Assembly (NCBI RefSeq): GCF_018449655.1
Contig: NZ_JAAVUX010000006.1
Span: 62,001 to 126,000, forward strand
Source of the DNA: Pseudomonas sp. dw_358
GTDB lineage: Bacteria > Pseudomonadota > Gammaproteobacteria > Pseudomonadales > Pseudomonadaceae
DNA: 64,000 nucleotides
Direction: 5' to 3'
How positions within the stretch are numbered: position 1 is the first letter of the stretch; the number at the start of each line of letters is the position of its first letter. A model generated the notes under the pieces. That model did not search any database, was not told the origin of the DNA, and saw nothing but the letters and a program-made list of their open reading frames with translations. The translations under genes were made by a program, and so were the position numbers. Positions 47,564 to 57,953 of this stretch are shown here, in pieces.

Positions 47564-48619
47564 ATGAAGCTAGTGCCCCACCTGCTTGCCGCCGCCTTTT
47601 GCCTGTCATTGACAGTGCCCGCCGTCGCTACAGAGCTCACCCACTGGCCGGAACCTGCCGCCAAACAGCTCAATGCCATGATCAAGGCCAACGCGAACAA
47701 GGGCAATTTCGCGGTTTTCGACATGGACAACACCAGCTACCGCTACGACGTCGAAGAGTCCTTGCTGCCGTACTTGGAAAATAAGGGCATCCTCACCCGC
47801 GAGAAGCTCGACCCGTCCCTCAAGCTGATCCCGTTCAAAGACACGGCTGACCACAAGGAAAGCCTGTTCAGCTATTACTACCGCCTCTGCGAAATCGACG
47901 ACATGGTCTGCTACCCCTGGGTCGCACAGGTGTTCTCCGGTTTCACCCTGACTCAGCTCAAGGGTTACGTGGACGAGATGATGGCTGCGGGCAAGGCGAT
48001 CCCCAGCACCTACTACGACGGTGACGTGGTCAAGACCATCGACGTGCCGCCGCCGAAGGTGTTCACCGGCCAGGCCGAGCTCTATCACAAGCTGATGGAA
48101 AACGGCATCGAGGTTTACGTGGTGACGGCCGCGTCCGAGGAGCTGGTGCGCATGATCGCCTCAGACCCTAAATACGGTTACGACGTCAAACCCGAGAATG
48201 TCATTGGCGTCAGCACCTTGCTCAAGGACCCCAAGACCGGCGAGCTGACTACCGCACGCAAGCAGATCGAGGCCGGTCATTACGACCCGAAAGCCAACAT
48301 GGGCCTGGTGGTCACCCCTTACCTGTGGACCCCGGCCACCTGGATGGCGGGCAAGCAGGCGGCGATCCTGACCTATATCGATCAATGGAAGAAGCCGGTG
48401 CTGGTGGGCGGCGATACGCCTTCGAGCGACGGCTACATGCTGTTTCACAGCGTCGATGTGGCCAAGGGCGGAGTGCATTTGTGGGTCAACCGCAAAGCCA
48501 AGTACATGGACCAGCTCAACGGGATGATCAAGAAGAATGCCGAGGCGCAGGCAAAGGAAGGGTTGCCGGTGACGGCGGACAAGAACTGGGTGATTGTGAA
48601 GCCTGAGGAGATTCAGTAG
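47564..48619 (+). CDS. pchP: Periplasmic HAD phosphatase, probably phosphorylcholine phosphatase PchP
   Basis: 351 residues. Signal peptide ends TVPAVA. HAD motif I is FAVFDMDNTSYRYDVEESLL (Asp53 nucleophile, Asp55), motif II VVTAASEELV, motif III/IV in VLVGGDTPSSDGYMLF. The sequence around DMDNTSYRYD and the length (P. aeruginosa PchP 349) point to phosphorylcholine phosphatase, which frees choline in the periplasm. That suits the BetT-like transporter at the window start, though they are 46 kb apart. CAGGGAGATCCGTCC is the ribosome-binding site. Phosphoserine phosphatase is the common mis-annotation. Confidence 0.8.
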   Translation: MKLVPHLLAAAFCLSLTVPAVATELTHWPEPAAKQLNAMIKANANKGNFAVFDMDNTSYRYDVEESLLPYLENKGILTREKLDPSLKLIPFKDTADHKESLFSYYYRLCEIDDMVCYPWVAQVFSGFTLTQLKGYVDEMMAAGKAIPSTYYDGDVVKTIDVPPPKVFTGQAELYHKLMENGIEVYVVTAASEELVRMIASDPKYGYDVKPENVIGVSTLLKDPKTGELTTARKQIEAGHYDPKANMGLVVTPYLWTPATWMAGKQAAILTYIDQWKKPVLVGGDTPSSDGYMLFHSVDVAKGGVHLWVNRKAKYMDQLNGMIKKNAEAQAKEGLPVTADKNWVIVKPEEIQ

Positions 48620-48651
48620 GTCCTTGCAGAACCAGAGCCCGGTCCTACAGG

Positions 48652-48672
48652 TTGGCCCCAGCGTGGGGCCAA
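48652..48672. terminator. Perfect hairpin between convergent pchP and ilvD
   Basis: TTGGCCCCA (48652-48660), loop GCG, TGGGGCCAA (48664-48672). A perfect 9-bp stem between convergent genes, usable from both sides. There is no T-tract on either strand, so Rho-independent action is doubtful. Confidence 0.55.
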
Positions 48673-48687
48673 TCTGACTTCACAGTA

Positions 48688-50529
48688 TTACAAACCGTCC
48701 AGCATCGCCTTGTTACGCACGGCGCCTTTATCGGCACTGGTCGCCAGCAACGCATAGGCTTTCAGCGCCGTGGTCACCTTGCGTGGCCGCACTTCGACCG
48801 GCTTCCAGCCTTTCTTGTCCTGCTCGGCCCGACGGTCTGCCAGTTCGGCATCGTCGACCAACAGGTTGATGGAGCGGTTCGGGATATCGATCAATACCTT
48901 GTCGCCATCACGCACCAGACCAATGGCACCGCCGGCGGCGGCTTCCGGCGAAGCGTGACCGATGGAAAGGCCCGACGTACCACCGGAGAAACGCCCGTCC
49001 GTAAGCAAGGCGCATGCTTTGCCCAGGCCCTTGGATTTCAGGTACGAGGTGGGATAGAGCATTTCCTGCATGCCCGGGCCGCCCTTCGGACCCTCGTAAC
49101 GGATGATCACGATGTCGCCGGCTTTCACTTCGTCGGCGAGGATGCCGCGCACGGCGCTGTCCTGACTTTCGAAGATCTTCGCGTTGCCTTCGAACACATG
49201 GATCGACTCGTCCACGCCCGCCGTTTTCACCACGCAGCCGTCCAGGGCGATGTTGCCGTACAGCACGGCCAAGCCACCTTCCTGGGAGTAGGCGTGTTCG
49301 ACACTGCGGATGCAGCCGGCTTCACGGTCGCTGTCCAGGGTGTCGTAACGGGTCGACTGGCTGAACGCGACCTGGGTCGGGATGCCCGCAGGGCCGGCCC
49401 GGAAAAAGGTGTGCACGGCTTCGTCCGTGGTCTGGGTGATGTCCCACTTGGCAATGCCTTCGGCCATGCTCTTGCTGTGCACGGTGGGCAGATCGGTGTG
49501 CAGCAGGCCGCCGCGGGCCAATTCGCCGAGGATGCTGAAGATGCCGCCGGCGCGATGGACGTCTTCCATGTGGTACTTCTGGATGTTCGGCGCGACTTTG
49601 CACAGCTGTGGCACATGACGGGAAAGACGGTCGATATCGCGCAGGTCGAAATCGATCTCGGCTTCCTGAGCGGCGGCCAGCAGGTGGAGGATGGTGTTGG
49701 TGGAGCCGCCCATGGCGATATCCAGCGTCATGGCGTTCTCGAACGCCTTGAAGTTGGCGATGTTGCGCGGCAGTACCGACTCATCGTTGTCGCTGTAGTA
49801 GCGATGGCACAGCTCGACGATGCTGCGTCCGGCGCGCAGGAACAGCTCTTCGCGGTCGCTGTGGGTCGCCAGGGTCGAACCGTTGCCCGGCAAGGCCAGG
49901 CCCAGGGCTTCGACCAGGCAGTTCATCGAGTTGGCGGTGAACATCCCGGAGCAGGAACCGCAAGTCGGGCAGGCGCTGCGCTCGTACTCGGCAACCTTCT
50001 CGTCAGAGGCGCTGGAGTCGGCGGCGATGACCATGGCGTCAACCAGGTCGAGGCCATGGTTGGCCAGCTTGGTCTTGCCGGCTTCCATCGGGCCGCCGGA
50101 GACGAAGATCACGGGAATGTTCAGGCGCAGGGCGGCCATCAGCATGCCGGGGGTGATCTTGTCGCAGTTGGAGATGCAGACGATGGCGTCGGCGCAGTGG
50201 GCGTTGACCATGTACTCGACGGAGTCGGCGATGATCTCGCGGCTTGGCAGCGAATACAGCATGCCGTCGTGGCCCATGGCGATGCCGTCATCCACCGCAA
50301 TGGTGTTGAATTCCTTGGCGACACCACCGGCGCGTTCGATCTCGCGAGCAACCAGTTGGCCCAGATCCTTGAGGTGCACGTGGCCAGGCACGAACTGGGT
50401 GAAGGAGTTGGCGATCGCGATGATCGGTTTCTTGAAGTCGGCGTCCTTCATCCCCGTGGCGCGCCACAGGGCACGGGCGCCGGCCATGTTGCGGCCGTGG
50501 GTGGACGTTTTCGAGCGATAGTCAGGCAT
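48688..50529 (-). CDS. ilvD: Dihydroxy-acid dehydratase IlvD
   Basis: 613-residue Fe-S enzyme dehydrating dihydroxyvalerate and dihydroxymethylvalerate, third step of valine/isoleucine synthesis. Start [32 protein letters not shown] is typical. Cluster cysteines are in [13 protein letters not shown] and [19 protein letters not shown], and [19 protein letters not shown] lies near the C-terminus. E. coli IlvD is 616 residues. It works with IlvA at 33 kb in isoleucine synthesis. The start at 50529 has GGAGTGC upstream. Confidence 0.95.
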   Translation of the reverse strand: MPDYRSKTSTHGRNMAGARALWRATGMKDADFKKPIIAIANSFTQFVPGHVHLKDLGQLVAREIERAGGVAKEFNTIAVDDGIAMGHDGMLYSLPSREIIADSVEYMVNAHCADAIVCISNCDKITPGMLMAALRLNIPVIFVSGGPMEAGKTKLANHGLDLVDAMVIAADSSASDEKVAEYERSACPTCGSCSGMFTANSMNCLVEALGLALPGNGSTLATHSDREELFLRAGRSIVELCHRYYSDNDESVLPRNIANFKAFENAMTLDIAMGGSTNTILHLLAAAQEAEIDFDLRDIDRLSRHVPQLCKVAPNIQKYHMEDVHRAGGIFSILGELARGGLLHTDLPTVHSKSMAEGIAKWDITQTTDEAVHTFFRAGPAGIPTQVAFSQSTRYDTLDSDREAGCIRSVEHAYSQEGGLAVLYGNIALDGCVVKTAGVDESIHVFEGNAKIFESQDSAVRGILADEVKAGDIVIIRYEGPKGGPGMQEMLYPTSYLKSKGLGKACALLTDGRFSGGTSGLSIGHASPEAAAGGAIGLVRDGDKVLIDIPNRSINLLVDDAELADRRAEQDKKGWKPVEVRPRKVTTALKAYALLATSADKGAVRNKAMLDGL

Positions 50530-50848
50530 GGAGCACTCCGGGCGGCTAATCAGGTTTCAGGTTGGGAGTGAGCTTCTCGTGTCTGCCGCAGGCGGTAGAT
50601 GGGTGCCTGTTACAGAGTGGGCCGATAGCACTGCGGGATCACCGCAGGCTCGGCCTGAGCTCATAAACCCGCCGGGGGATGATTGGCGATGAATGAGTCG
50701 ATTCTACACCGCTGGCGCCAGGAAGAAATGGCGCATGGCGCGAGCTGCCCGGTTGAGCCGTAATTTCATCCGGCTGGCCGGCATTGTAGGAAAAGTTACC
50801 GACGTCTGTAGGGCGTTTCTGAAAGTATGGGGAGGCAGGTTTTAGCAG
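50530..50848. other. Non-coding gap upstream of ilvD
   Basis: About 320 bp upstream of ilvD, containing no credible gene. It must include the ilvD promoter on the minus strand; I cannot place boxes with confidence. Short palindromes such as ATGGCGC...GCGCC near 50715-50740 are present. No branched-chain attenuator with a Leu/Ile/Val-rich leader peptide was found. Confidence 0.4.
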
Positions 50849-50876
50849 TTGCCATGCCCCGGGATCTGAGTACTAT
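50849..50876 (+). promoter_or_regulatory. Candidate sigma-70 promoter of the MgtE-like gene
   Basis: TTGCCA (50849-50854), 16-bp spacer, TACTAT (50871-50876). Transcription would start near 50883, giving an untranslated leader of about 155 nt before ATG 51040. Confidence 0.55.
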
Positions 50877-50882
50877 TTCGTC

Positions 50883-51039
50883 CGCCGCATGTGCGGCTCA
50901 AGAGCATGAATGCCACATGGACCTTCCAGCTTTACGACTTTCAACCAACCCTTACCGTTGCGGCGGTGGGCGTGCCTGTGAGCTGATCCGGCGTTAGCCG
51001 TGTTCTTGCGGGCGCCTGCCGTAGCGCCCGGAGAATGCA
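50883..51039 (+). ncRNA. Candidate structured mRNA leader (cis-regulatory)
   Basis: About 155 nt with several hairpins. At the 5' end GCCGC (50884-50888), loop ATGT, GCGGC (50893-50897); CATGTG within this hairpin (50888-50893) can instead pair with CACATG (50914-50919), so two folds compete. At the 3' end GGGCGC (51010-51015), 8-nt loop, GCGCCC (51024-51029) abuts the Shine-Dalgarno GGAGA. The layout fits an ion-sensing leader in front of a cation channel. I do not recognise it as a named riboswitch; the ligand is inference. Confidence 0.45.
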
Positions 51040-51711
51040 ATGATGAATCCCTTCGTTCAACCCCCTCGTCACTCGGCCGACAAAGGCCCCCTGGCACCCT
51101 CGGCACAAGCGGCCGTCCAGGAAGCCACGGAAGACTTTCACAAAAGCGCATTGATCGAAACGCCGATCGGCAACCTGAAAACAGCGACCATCTCGCTGCT
51201 GTACCGCAAACGCGTGTTCTGGCTGGTGTTGCTGGTCTTCGGCAACCTGTTCTCAGGAGCGGGCATCGCAGCTTTCGAGGACATCATTGCGGCAAACATT
51301 GCGCTGGTGTTCTTTCTGCCCCTGCTGGTGGACAGCGGCGGCAATGCCGGGGCGCAATCGGCCACGCTGATGGTGCGGGCGCTGGCCACGGGCGAAGTGG
51401 TGCTCAAGGACTGGCTGTCGCTGCTGGGGCGTGAATGCGCGGTGGCGTTGGGCTTGGGGGTGACCATGGCGGCGGCTGTGGCATCGTTGGGATTGCTGCG
51501 TGGCGGCCCGGAAATTGCCTTGATCGTGGCCAGCAGCATGATGCTGATCGTGGTGCTGGGCAGCGTGATCGGCATGAGCCTGCCGTTTCTGCTCAGCCGG
51601 ATGAAGCTCGATCCCGCCACCGCCAGCGGACCGTTGATCACGTCGATCGCCGATGCCGCCGGGGTGCTGGTGTACTTCGGGATTGCTTCGCAGGTGTTGG
51701 AGTTGGGGTGA
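51040..51711 (+). CDS. Minimal MgtE/SLC41-type divalent cation channel
   Basis: 223 residues. A 65-residue polar N-terminus is followed by about five helices. LLVDSGGNAGAQSATLMVRALA matches the MgtE pore region with GGNxGxQ. The regulatory N domain and CBS pair of full MgtE are missing, so gating must differ; it could be a homodimer of the membrane domain, like half an SLC41. Mg2+, or Co2+/Mn2+, is the likely ion. GGAGA precedes ATG 51040 (a second ATG follows at 51043). It converges on rlmI with 9 bp between stops. Confidence 0.78.
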   Translation: MMNPFVQPPRHSADKGPLAPSAQAAVQEATEDFHKSALIETPIGNLKTATISLLYRKRVFWLVLLVFGNLFSGAGIAAFEDIIAANIALVFFLPLLVDSGGNAGAQSATLMVRALATGEVVLKDWLSLLGRECAVALGLGVTMAAAVASLGLLRGGPEIALIVASSMMLIVVLGSVIGMSLPFLLSRMKLDPATASGPLITSIADAAGVLVYFGIASQVLELG

Positions 51712-51720
51712 GCCCATCCC

Positions 51721-52917
51721 TCAACTATTAGGCAACAACCGGCAGGTGATGCTCTTGATGTAACGGGTTTCGATGATGGCTGGGTGCACCGGATGATCCG
51801 GACCCTGGCCACCGCGCTCCAGCAGCTGGATGTTACGGTCCAGATGCCGAGCGCTGGTCAGCAGGATGTTCTGCAGGTCATCTTCCGGCAGGTGCATGGA
51901 GCACGACGCGCTCACCAGGATGCCGTCCTTGCTGAGCAGGCGCATGGCCTGCTCGTTCAGGCGGCGGTAGGCGCCTTCACCGTTCTTCAAGTCTTTCTTG
52001 CGTTTGATGAAAGCGGGCGGGTCGGCCACGATCACGTCGAAGCGCTCTTCGGCAGCCTTGAGCTCTTTCAACGCTTCGAAGACGTCACCTTCCACGCAGG
52101 TCATTTTCTCGGCAATGCCGTTGAGCGCGGCGTTGCGCTCCACACCGTCCAGCGCAAAGCCCGAAGCGTCCACGCAGAAGACTTCGCTGGCGCCAAAGGC
52201 ACCGGCCTGCACGCCCCAGCCGCCGATGTAGCTGAACAGGTCGAGCACGCGTTTGCCTTTGACATACGGAGCCAGGCGGGCGCGGTTCATGCGGTGGTCA
52301 TAGAACCAGCCGGTCTTCTGCCCTTCCATGACAGGGGCTTCGAACTTGACGCCATTCTCTTCCAGCGCGACCCATTCCGGCACCACACCAAACGCCGTTT
52401 CGACGTAGCGTTCCAGGCCTTCGGCGTCCCGTGCCGCCGAGTCGTTCTTGAACAGGATCCCCGATGGTTTGAGCACCTGAATCAATGCGGCCATGACGTC
52501 AGCCTTGTGTTGTTCCATGGTGGCGGAGGCCAACTGGACCACCAGAATGTCGCCGAAGCGATCGACGACCAAGCCTGGCATCAAGTCCGAGTCGCCATAG
52601 ACCAGGCGATAGAAGGGCTTGTCGAACAGCCGCTCGCGCAGGGACAGCGCCACGTTCAGGCGGTGCACCAGCAGGGACTTGTCCAGCATCAGTTTGGCAT
52701 CGCGGGACAACAGTCGGGCGCAGATCAGGTTGTTCGGGCTCATGGCCACCACGCCCAGCGCCTTGCCACCGGCGGCTTCGAGGATCGCTTGGTCCCCGGC
52801 CTTGAAACCGTGCAGCGGCGTGGCGGCCACATCGATTTCATTGCTGTAGACCCACAGGTGACCGTTACGCAGGCGACGGTCGGCATTGGGCTTGAGGCGA
52901 AGGCTGGGCAGGGACAT
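51721..52917 (-). CDS. rlmI: 23S rRNA methyltransferase RlmI-like
   Basis: 398-residue SAM-dependent m5C methyltransferase of the YccW family (E. coli RlmI modifies C1962). N-terminal PUA domain (LRLKPNADRRLRNGHLWVYSNEID...), then SAM motif VLDLFSYIGGWGVQAGAFGA and the catalytic region FDVIVADPPAFIKRKKDLKNGEGAYRRLNEQA with SCSMHL. The start at 52917 (MSLPSLRLKP) is preferred over 52953. Substrate position is inferred from E. coli. Confidence 0.88.
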   Translation of the reverse strand: MSLPSLRLKPNADRRLRNGHLWVYSNEIDVAATPLHGFKAGDQAILEAAGGKALGVVAMSPNNLICARLLSRDAKLMLDKSLLVHRLNVALSLRERLFDKPFYRLVYGDSDLMPGLVVDRFGDILVVQLASATMEQHKADVMAALIQVLKPSGILFKNDSAARDAEGLERYVETAFGVVPEWVALEENGVKFEAPVMEGQKTGWFYDHRMNRARLAPYVKGKRVLDLFSYIGGWGVQAGAFGASEVFCVDASGFALDGVERNAALNGIAEKMTCVEGDVFEALKELKAAEERFDVIVADPPAFIKRKKDLKNGEGAYRRLNEQAMRLLSKDGILVSASCSMHLPEDDLQNILLTSARHLDRNIQLLERGGQGPDHPVHPAIIETRYIKSITCRLLPNS

Positions 52918-53060
52918 GACGTCGCTCCGGAAAAAAGAGCGGGAGTATATCACTGCCGATGGCCGGCCTGCGGCGCAACCGTCCGTGCAAATTTACCCGG
53001 CGGTCATCCGTAAATCGGGCAGACCGGCTAAAATCCTCTTTCAGCCCAGAGTGATTTCCC

Positions 53061-53927
53061 ATGCCTCAAGAGCTTTCCCCCGAGCAGATCCAGCTGGCTC
53101 TGCAAGGCATCAGTGTGCCTGCGCAGCCGCAGATCATGGTGGATCTGCAGATGGAGCAATACATGCCGGATCCGGATCTGGATGTGATTGCCCGCTTGAT
53201 CGCCCAAGACCCCGGCTTGTCCGGCGCCTTGCTGAAAATCGTCAACTCGCCTCACTACGGTTTGACCAGTCGCATCACCTCGATCCAGAAAGCGGTCAAC
53301 CTGCTGGGCAGTCGTTCGGTGATCAACCTGATCAATGCCCAGTCCATCCGCGGTGAAATGAGCGACGAGACCATCGTCACGCTCAACCGCTTCTGGGACA
53401 CGGCTCAGGACGTGGCGCTGACGTGCCTGACCCTGGCCAAGCGGATCGGCTCCCAGGCCAATGACGAAGCTTATGCGCTAGGGTTGTTTCACGACTGCGG
53501 CGTGCCGTTGATGCTCAAGCGCTTTCCGGATTACATGAGCGTGCTGGAGCAAGCCTACGCTCAAGCCGGCCCGGACTGTCGTGTGGTGGACACCGAAAAC
53601 CGCGTCTACAACACCAATCATGCTGTGGTCGGTTACTACACTGCCAAGTCCTGGCGTCTGCCCGAGCACCTGATCAATGCCATTGCCAACCATCACAACG
53701 CCCTGTCTATCTTCCGTGACGACACCAACCGCAATGCCCCGCTGAAAAACCTGCTGGCAGTGTTGAAAATGGCCGAGCACATCTGCGCGTCCTATCGTGT
53801 GCTGGGCAATCAGCAGGACGACCATGAGTGGGACAGCGTCGGTGCGCTGGTACTCGACTACGTTGGCTTGTCGGATTACGACTTTGAGAACCTGCGCGAA
53901 TCCATCCGCGAACTGGGTGTACGCTAA
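53061..53927 (+). CDS. HDOD-domain signalling protein
   Basis: 288-residue stand-alone HDOD protein. The stretch [53 protein letters not shown] is diagnostic; [17 protein letters not shown] retains an HD pair, and [24 protein letters not shown] follows. HDOD proteins act as non-enzymatic signalling hubs, often in c-di-GMP or chemotaxis circuits. It lies 34 bp before mutM, so is possibly co-transcribed, though mutM has no obvious link to signalling. Confidence 0.87.
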   Translation: MPQELSPEQIQLALQGISVPAQPQIMVDLQMEQYMPDPDLDVIARLIAQDPGLSGALLKIVNSPHYGLTSRITSIQKAVNLLGSRSVINLINAQSIRGEMSDETIVTLNRFWDTAQDVALTCLTLAKRIGSQANDEAYALGLFHDCGVPLMLKRFPDYMSVLEQAYAQAGPDCRVVDTENRVYNTNHAVVGYYTAKSWRLPEHLINAIANHHNALSIFRDDTNRNAPLKNLLAVLKMAEHICASYRVLGNQQDDHEWDSVGALVLDYVGLSDYDFENLRESIRELGVR

Positions 53928-53961
53928 GCGTCTTTTCCCTGCTTTGTTCACTGAGCTGTCC

Positions 53962-54774
53962 ATGCCTGAACTACCAGAAGTCGAAACCACCCGTCGCGGC
54001 ATCGCTCCCCACCTGGAAGGTCAACGTGTCAGTCGCGTCATTGTGCGCGACCGACGCCTGCGTTGGCCGATCCCTGAAGATCTGGATGTACGACTGTCCG
54101 GCCAGCGCATCGTGGCGGTGGAGCGCCGGGCCAAATACTTGCTCATCAATGCTGAAGCCGGGACGCTGATCAGCCACTTGGGGATGTCGGGCAATCTGCG
54201 CCTGGTGGAAGCGGGCCTGCCAGCGCTCAAACACGAGCATGTGGACATCGAGCTGGAGTCCGGACTGGCGCTTCGCTACACCGATCCGCGGCGGTTTGGC
54301 GCCATGCTCTGGAGCCATGACCCGCACAATCACGCGTTGTTGCTGCGGCTGGGGCCGGAGCCTTTGACCGCGCTGTTCGACGGCGAGCGGCTGTTCGAGT
54401 TGTCCCGAGGGCGCAGCATGGCGGTCAAGCCCTTCATCATGGACAACGCTGTGGTGGTGGGCGTGGGCAATATCTATGCGACCGAAGCGCTGTTCGCCGC
54501 CGGAATCGATCCGCGTCGCGCCGCCGGGGGCATTTCCCGTGGGCGCTATTTGAAACTGGCGCTGGAGATCAAGCGCATCCTGGCCCACGCCATCGAGCGG
54601 GGCGGTACGACGTTGCGCGATTTCATCGGCGGTGACGGGCAGCCGGGATACTTTCAGCAGGAGCTGTTCGCCTACGGTCGCGGCGCAGAGCCTTGCAAGG
54701 TTTGTGGGACAGTGTTACGGGAGATCAAGCTGGGCCAGCGGGCCAGCGTCTACTGCCCACGCTGTCAGACCTGA
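53962..54774 (+). CDS. mutM: Formamidopyrimidine-DNA glycosylase MutM
   Basis: 270-residue base-excision repair enzyme removing 8-oxoguanine and FaPy, with AP-lyase action. The N-terminal [13 protein letters not shown] gives the nucleophile Pro2 and Glu3 after Met removal. [18 protein letters not shown] contains the catalytic Lys, and the zinc finger [24 protein letters not shown] is complete. The start at 53962 is fixed by the required Pro2. Confidence 0.96.
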   Translation: MPELPEVETTRRGIAPHLEGQRVSRVIVRDRRLRWPIPEDLDVRLSGQRIVAVERRAKYLLINAEAGTLISHLGMSGNLRLVEAGLPALKHEHVDIELESGLALRYTDPRRFGAMLWSHDPHNHALLLRLGPEPLTALFDGERLFELSRGRSMAVKPFIMDNAVVVGVGNIYATEALFAAGIDPRRAAGGISRGRYLKLALEIKRILAHAIERGGTTLRDFIGGDGQPGYFQQELFAYGRGAEPCKVCGTVLREIKLGQRASVYCPRCQT

Positions 54775-54801
54775 ACGGTCCAAACGGCTGCTCGGACGGA
54801 A

Positions 54802-54829
54802 CTGACAACGGCGTGGACACTGATATAGT
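54802..54829 (+). promoter_or_regulatory. Candidate promoter of small membrane-protein gene
   Basis: CTGACA (54802-54807), 16-bp spacer, TATAGT (54824-54829), 41 bp before ATG 54871. A fair sigma-70 match. Confidence 0.5.
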
Positions 54830-54870
54830 GAGCATTACCGTCGTTGTCTCTTGAGCAGAAGGATAGTTCC

Positions 54871-55224
54871 ATGAATGTTTTCCGCGTCCTCTCGGTCGTG
54901 CTCGTCCTGTGCCTCGGCTTGCAGGCGGTGCCCGCTTCGGCGATGGAATCCTCACAGCCGGCGCCGGACACTTCCAGCGGCGATCCCACCTATACCATTC
55001 AGAACCCGCCGGCCTACGCCATGATGGGCGACCTGCTGGTGGCGCGGCCTTTGCTCATCGCTGCCACCGCAGTGGGTGCCGTGCTGTTCGTGGTCGCGCT
55101 GCCATTCGCCGCGCTGGGCGGCAACGTCAAGGCCACCGGCCGGGCGCTGGTGGTCGATCCAGGCCGTGCGGCGTTCGTGCGCTGTCTGGGCTGCACCACC
55201 GAAGGGACTGCCGATCAGCCCTGA
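54871..55224 (+). CDS. Small exported/membrane protein of unknown function
   Basis: 117 residues. Signal peptide [24 protein letters not shown], a short polar region ([16 protein letters not shown]), and one long hydrophobic helix ([24 protein letters not shown]), then a C-terminal Cys pair [11 protein letters not shown]. Homologues in Pseudomonas are often called multidrug transporter, which the sequence does not support. AAGGATAG precedes the ATG at 54871. Convergent with yfhL. Confidence 0.7.
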   Translation: MNVFRVLSVVLVLCLGLQAVPASAMESSQPAPDTSSGDPTYTIQNPPAYAMMGDLLVARPLLIAATAVGAVLFVVALPFAALGGNVKATGRALVVDPGRAAFVRCLGCTTEGTADQP

Positions 55225-55231
55225 GTCAGGC

Positions 55232-55504
<273 letters not shown>

Positions 55505-55577
55505 TCAGCGGCGCACAGGCGCACCGGCTGACCAGATCGAGCGTTTGAAAAAAGAGGCGCAATTGTGCCGCATAAGC

Positions 55578-55598
55578 GCCCCCAGTGCACGTGGGGGC
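55578..55598 (-). terminator. Hairpin between coaD and yfhL
   Basis: GCCCCCA (55578-55584), loop GTGCACG, TGGGGGC (55592-55598). Eleven bases after the coaD stop on the minus strand. A T-run follows only about 20 bases further, so termination may be partial. Confidence 0.5.
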
Positions 55599-55608
55599 TC
55601 GCCAGCGG

Positions 55609-56223
<615 letters not shown>

Positions 56224-56345
56224 TTAGCGGCGAGCGGGTCACTGACTGTGCGGTCAGCGGTCAAAATGTCATGACAACACCACGTGCAATGGCGCGTTCA
56301 TACTCCGTAAGATGGGCGCTCTTCAGGAAAGGTCCATGCCACGCC

Positions 56346-57017
56346 ATGATTTTACGACTCAAGACACGCGAGCGTATCGTGCGAAGCAGTCTCGAACTGT
56401 TCAATCAGCAGGGTGAGCGCAGCGTCAGCACCAACCATATCGCGGCGCACCTGGAGATGTCGCCGGGTAATCTTTATTACCATTTTGCCAACAAGCAGGA
56501 AATCGTCGCGGTGTTGTTCGCCGAGTTTGAAGCGCGTGTGAATGGTTTTCTCCAGCCCACCGAAGATCGACTGCCCACTATCAATGACATGCGTGATTAT
56601 CTGCAGTCGCTGCTGGAAGTGATGTGGAACTATCGTTTCTTCTATCGTGATCTTGAGCATTTGCTGGACAGCGACCCCGCTCTGGCCATCCGTTATCAGC
56701 TGTTTGCCGGCCAGAGCCTGCAGAGGGGGCAGGCAATCTACCGGGGGTTCGTTCAGGCCGGTCTCCTCGCCGTGGACGAGAACGGGTTACAGGCTCTCGC
56801 CGTGAACGCCTGGATCGTGGCAACCTCGTGGATTCGCTACCTCTGCACTTCGTCCACCCCTACGACCCAACTCAGTGAGCAAGCCCTCAAACGCGGTGTT
56901 TACCAGGTGCTGATGTTGCAAAGCGGCCATGTCACAGCGCAGTGGTGTGATGCTGTACAGCGGCTGGCCGAAGAATTTTACGTGCCACTGAACCGGGCGC
57001 CGAGTGCCGAGGCCTAA
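56346..57017 (+). CDS. TetR-family transcriptional regulator
   Basis: 223 residues. HTH: LKTRERIVRSSLELFNQQGERSVSTNHIAAHLEMSPGNLYYHFANKQEIVAVLF. The C-terminal domain is long (about 150 residues) and Trp/Tyr-rich. Start 56346 (MILRLKTRER) is assumed; the ribosome-binding site is poor. It is close to PA0367-type regulators. Neighbour to the sulfurtransferase gene (57-bp gap), but a target is not known. Confidence 0.82.
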   Translation: MILRLKTRERIVRSSLELFNQQGERSVSTNHIAAHLEMSPGNLYYHFANKQEIVAVLFAEFEARVNGFLQPTEDRLPTINDMRDYLQSLLEVMWNYRFFYRDLEHLLDSDPALAIRYQLFAGQSLQRGQAIYRGFVQAGLLAVDENGLQALAVNAWIVATSWIRYLCTSSTPTTQLSEQALKRGVYQVLMLQSGHVTAQWCDAVQRLAEEFYVPLNRAPSAEA

Positions 57018-57074
57018 GCCTTAAAGACTTCACAAAACACCCCTAATATTGTCATGCTCATCTGGGAGGCCGCC

Positions 57075-57938
57075 ATGCCCATCGCGCAACTGATCAGCCC
57101 TCGCCAATTGGCCGCTCGCCTGGAGCAGCCCGGTCTGGTGGTTCTGGACTGTCGTTCTGCTCTCGAAGACACCGACTACGGCCAGCGCAGCTACGCCGAG
57201 GGGCATATCGAGGCCGCGCATTTTGCCGATCTGGGACGTGATCTCAGTGCCGGAGTGGTCCGTGGCCAGACCGGGCGGCATCCGCTGCCAGACGCTGCGC
57301 AATGGCTGCAGCGCCTGCGCAGCTGGGGTCTGAATGCCGACAGCGAAGTGGTGCTGTATGACGATGGCCCCGGCGCCTATGCTGCTCGCGCCTGGTGGCT
57401 GCTCGTGTGGCTGGGCAAGCGCGAGGGCGTCTATCTGCTGGATGGCGGCCTTCAGGCGTGGCACGCGGCGGGCCTGCCTCTGAGTCTGGATCCGCCGCCG
57501 AGTGAACCGGGGCACTTTTCCGGTGAGCCCGACCCTGACCTGTGGATCACGGCGCGGCAGTTGCAGGCCCGACTTGGCCAGCAAGGGCTGACGCTGATCG
57601 ATGCGCGCGCGGCAGCGCGCTTTCGCGGCGAGGTCGAGCCTATTGACCCGGTGGCCGGGCACATACCGGGCGCGCAGTGCGCGGTGTTCACGGATAACCT
57701 GGGAGCGGATGGCCGATTTTTGCCGGCCGAGCAACTGCGCGAACGCTTTGCCGCCTTGCTGGACGGGCGGCCCGTCAGCGAGTTGGTGGCGTATTGCGGT
57801 TCCGGAGTCACAGCCTGCCATAACCTGTTCGCGCTATGCCTGGCGGGCTATCCGCTGGGGCAACTCTATGCCGGGTCGTGGAGCGAGTGGATTACCGACC
57901 CCCAGCGGCCTGTGGCCACTACGTTGACGGGGCGCTGA
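57075..57938 (+). CDS. Thiosulfate/3-mercaptopyruvate sulfurtransferase
   Basis: 287-residue tandem-rhodanese protein. The catalytic loop CGSGVT (Cys241) is the 3-mercaptopyruvate type found in SseA, rather than the CRxGxR loop of thiosulfate rhodaneses. N-terminal inactive domain (VVLDCRSALEDTDYGQRSYAEGHIEAAHF) and C-terminal active domain (LIDARAAARFRGEVEPIDPVAGHIPGA) are both present. The start at 57075 follows GGGAGGCCGCC. Convergent with the hydrolase gene (15 bp). Confidence 0.87.
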   Translation: MPIAQLISPRQLAARLEQPGLVVLDCRSALEDTDYGQRSYAEGHIEAAHFADLGRDLSAGVVRGQTGRHPLPDAAQWLQRLRSWGLNADSEVVLYDDGPGAYAARAWWLLVWLGKREGVYLLDGGLQAWHAAGLPLSLDPPPSEPGHFSGEPDPDLWITARQLQARLGQQGLTLIDARAAARFRGEVEPIDPVAGHIPGAQCAVFTDNLGADGRFLPAEQLRERFAALLDGRPVSELVAYCGSGVTACHNLFALCLAGYPLGQLYAGSWSEWITDPQRPVATTLTGR

Positions 57939-57953
57939 CCCTCCGACAGGGAG

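Noticed and set aside
48652..50571. Long open frame antisense to ilvD
   Set aside because: Low-complexity translation without family features; ilvD is unambiguous on the other strand.
50873..51151. Minus-strand small frame upstream of the MgtE-like gene
   Set aside because: Arg/Pro-rich translation without homology, overlapping the gene start and the structured leader.
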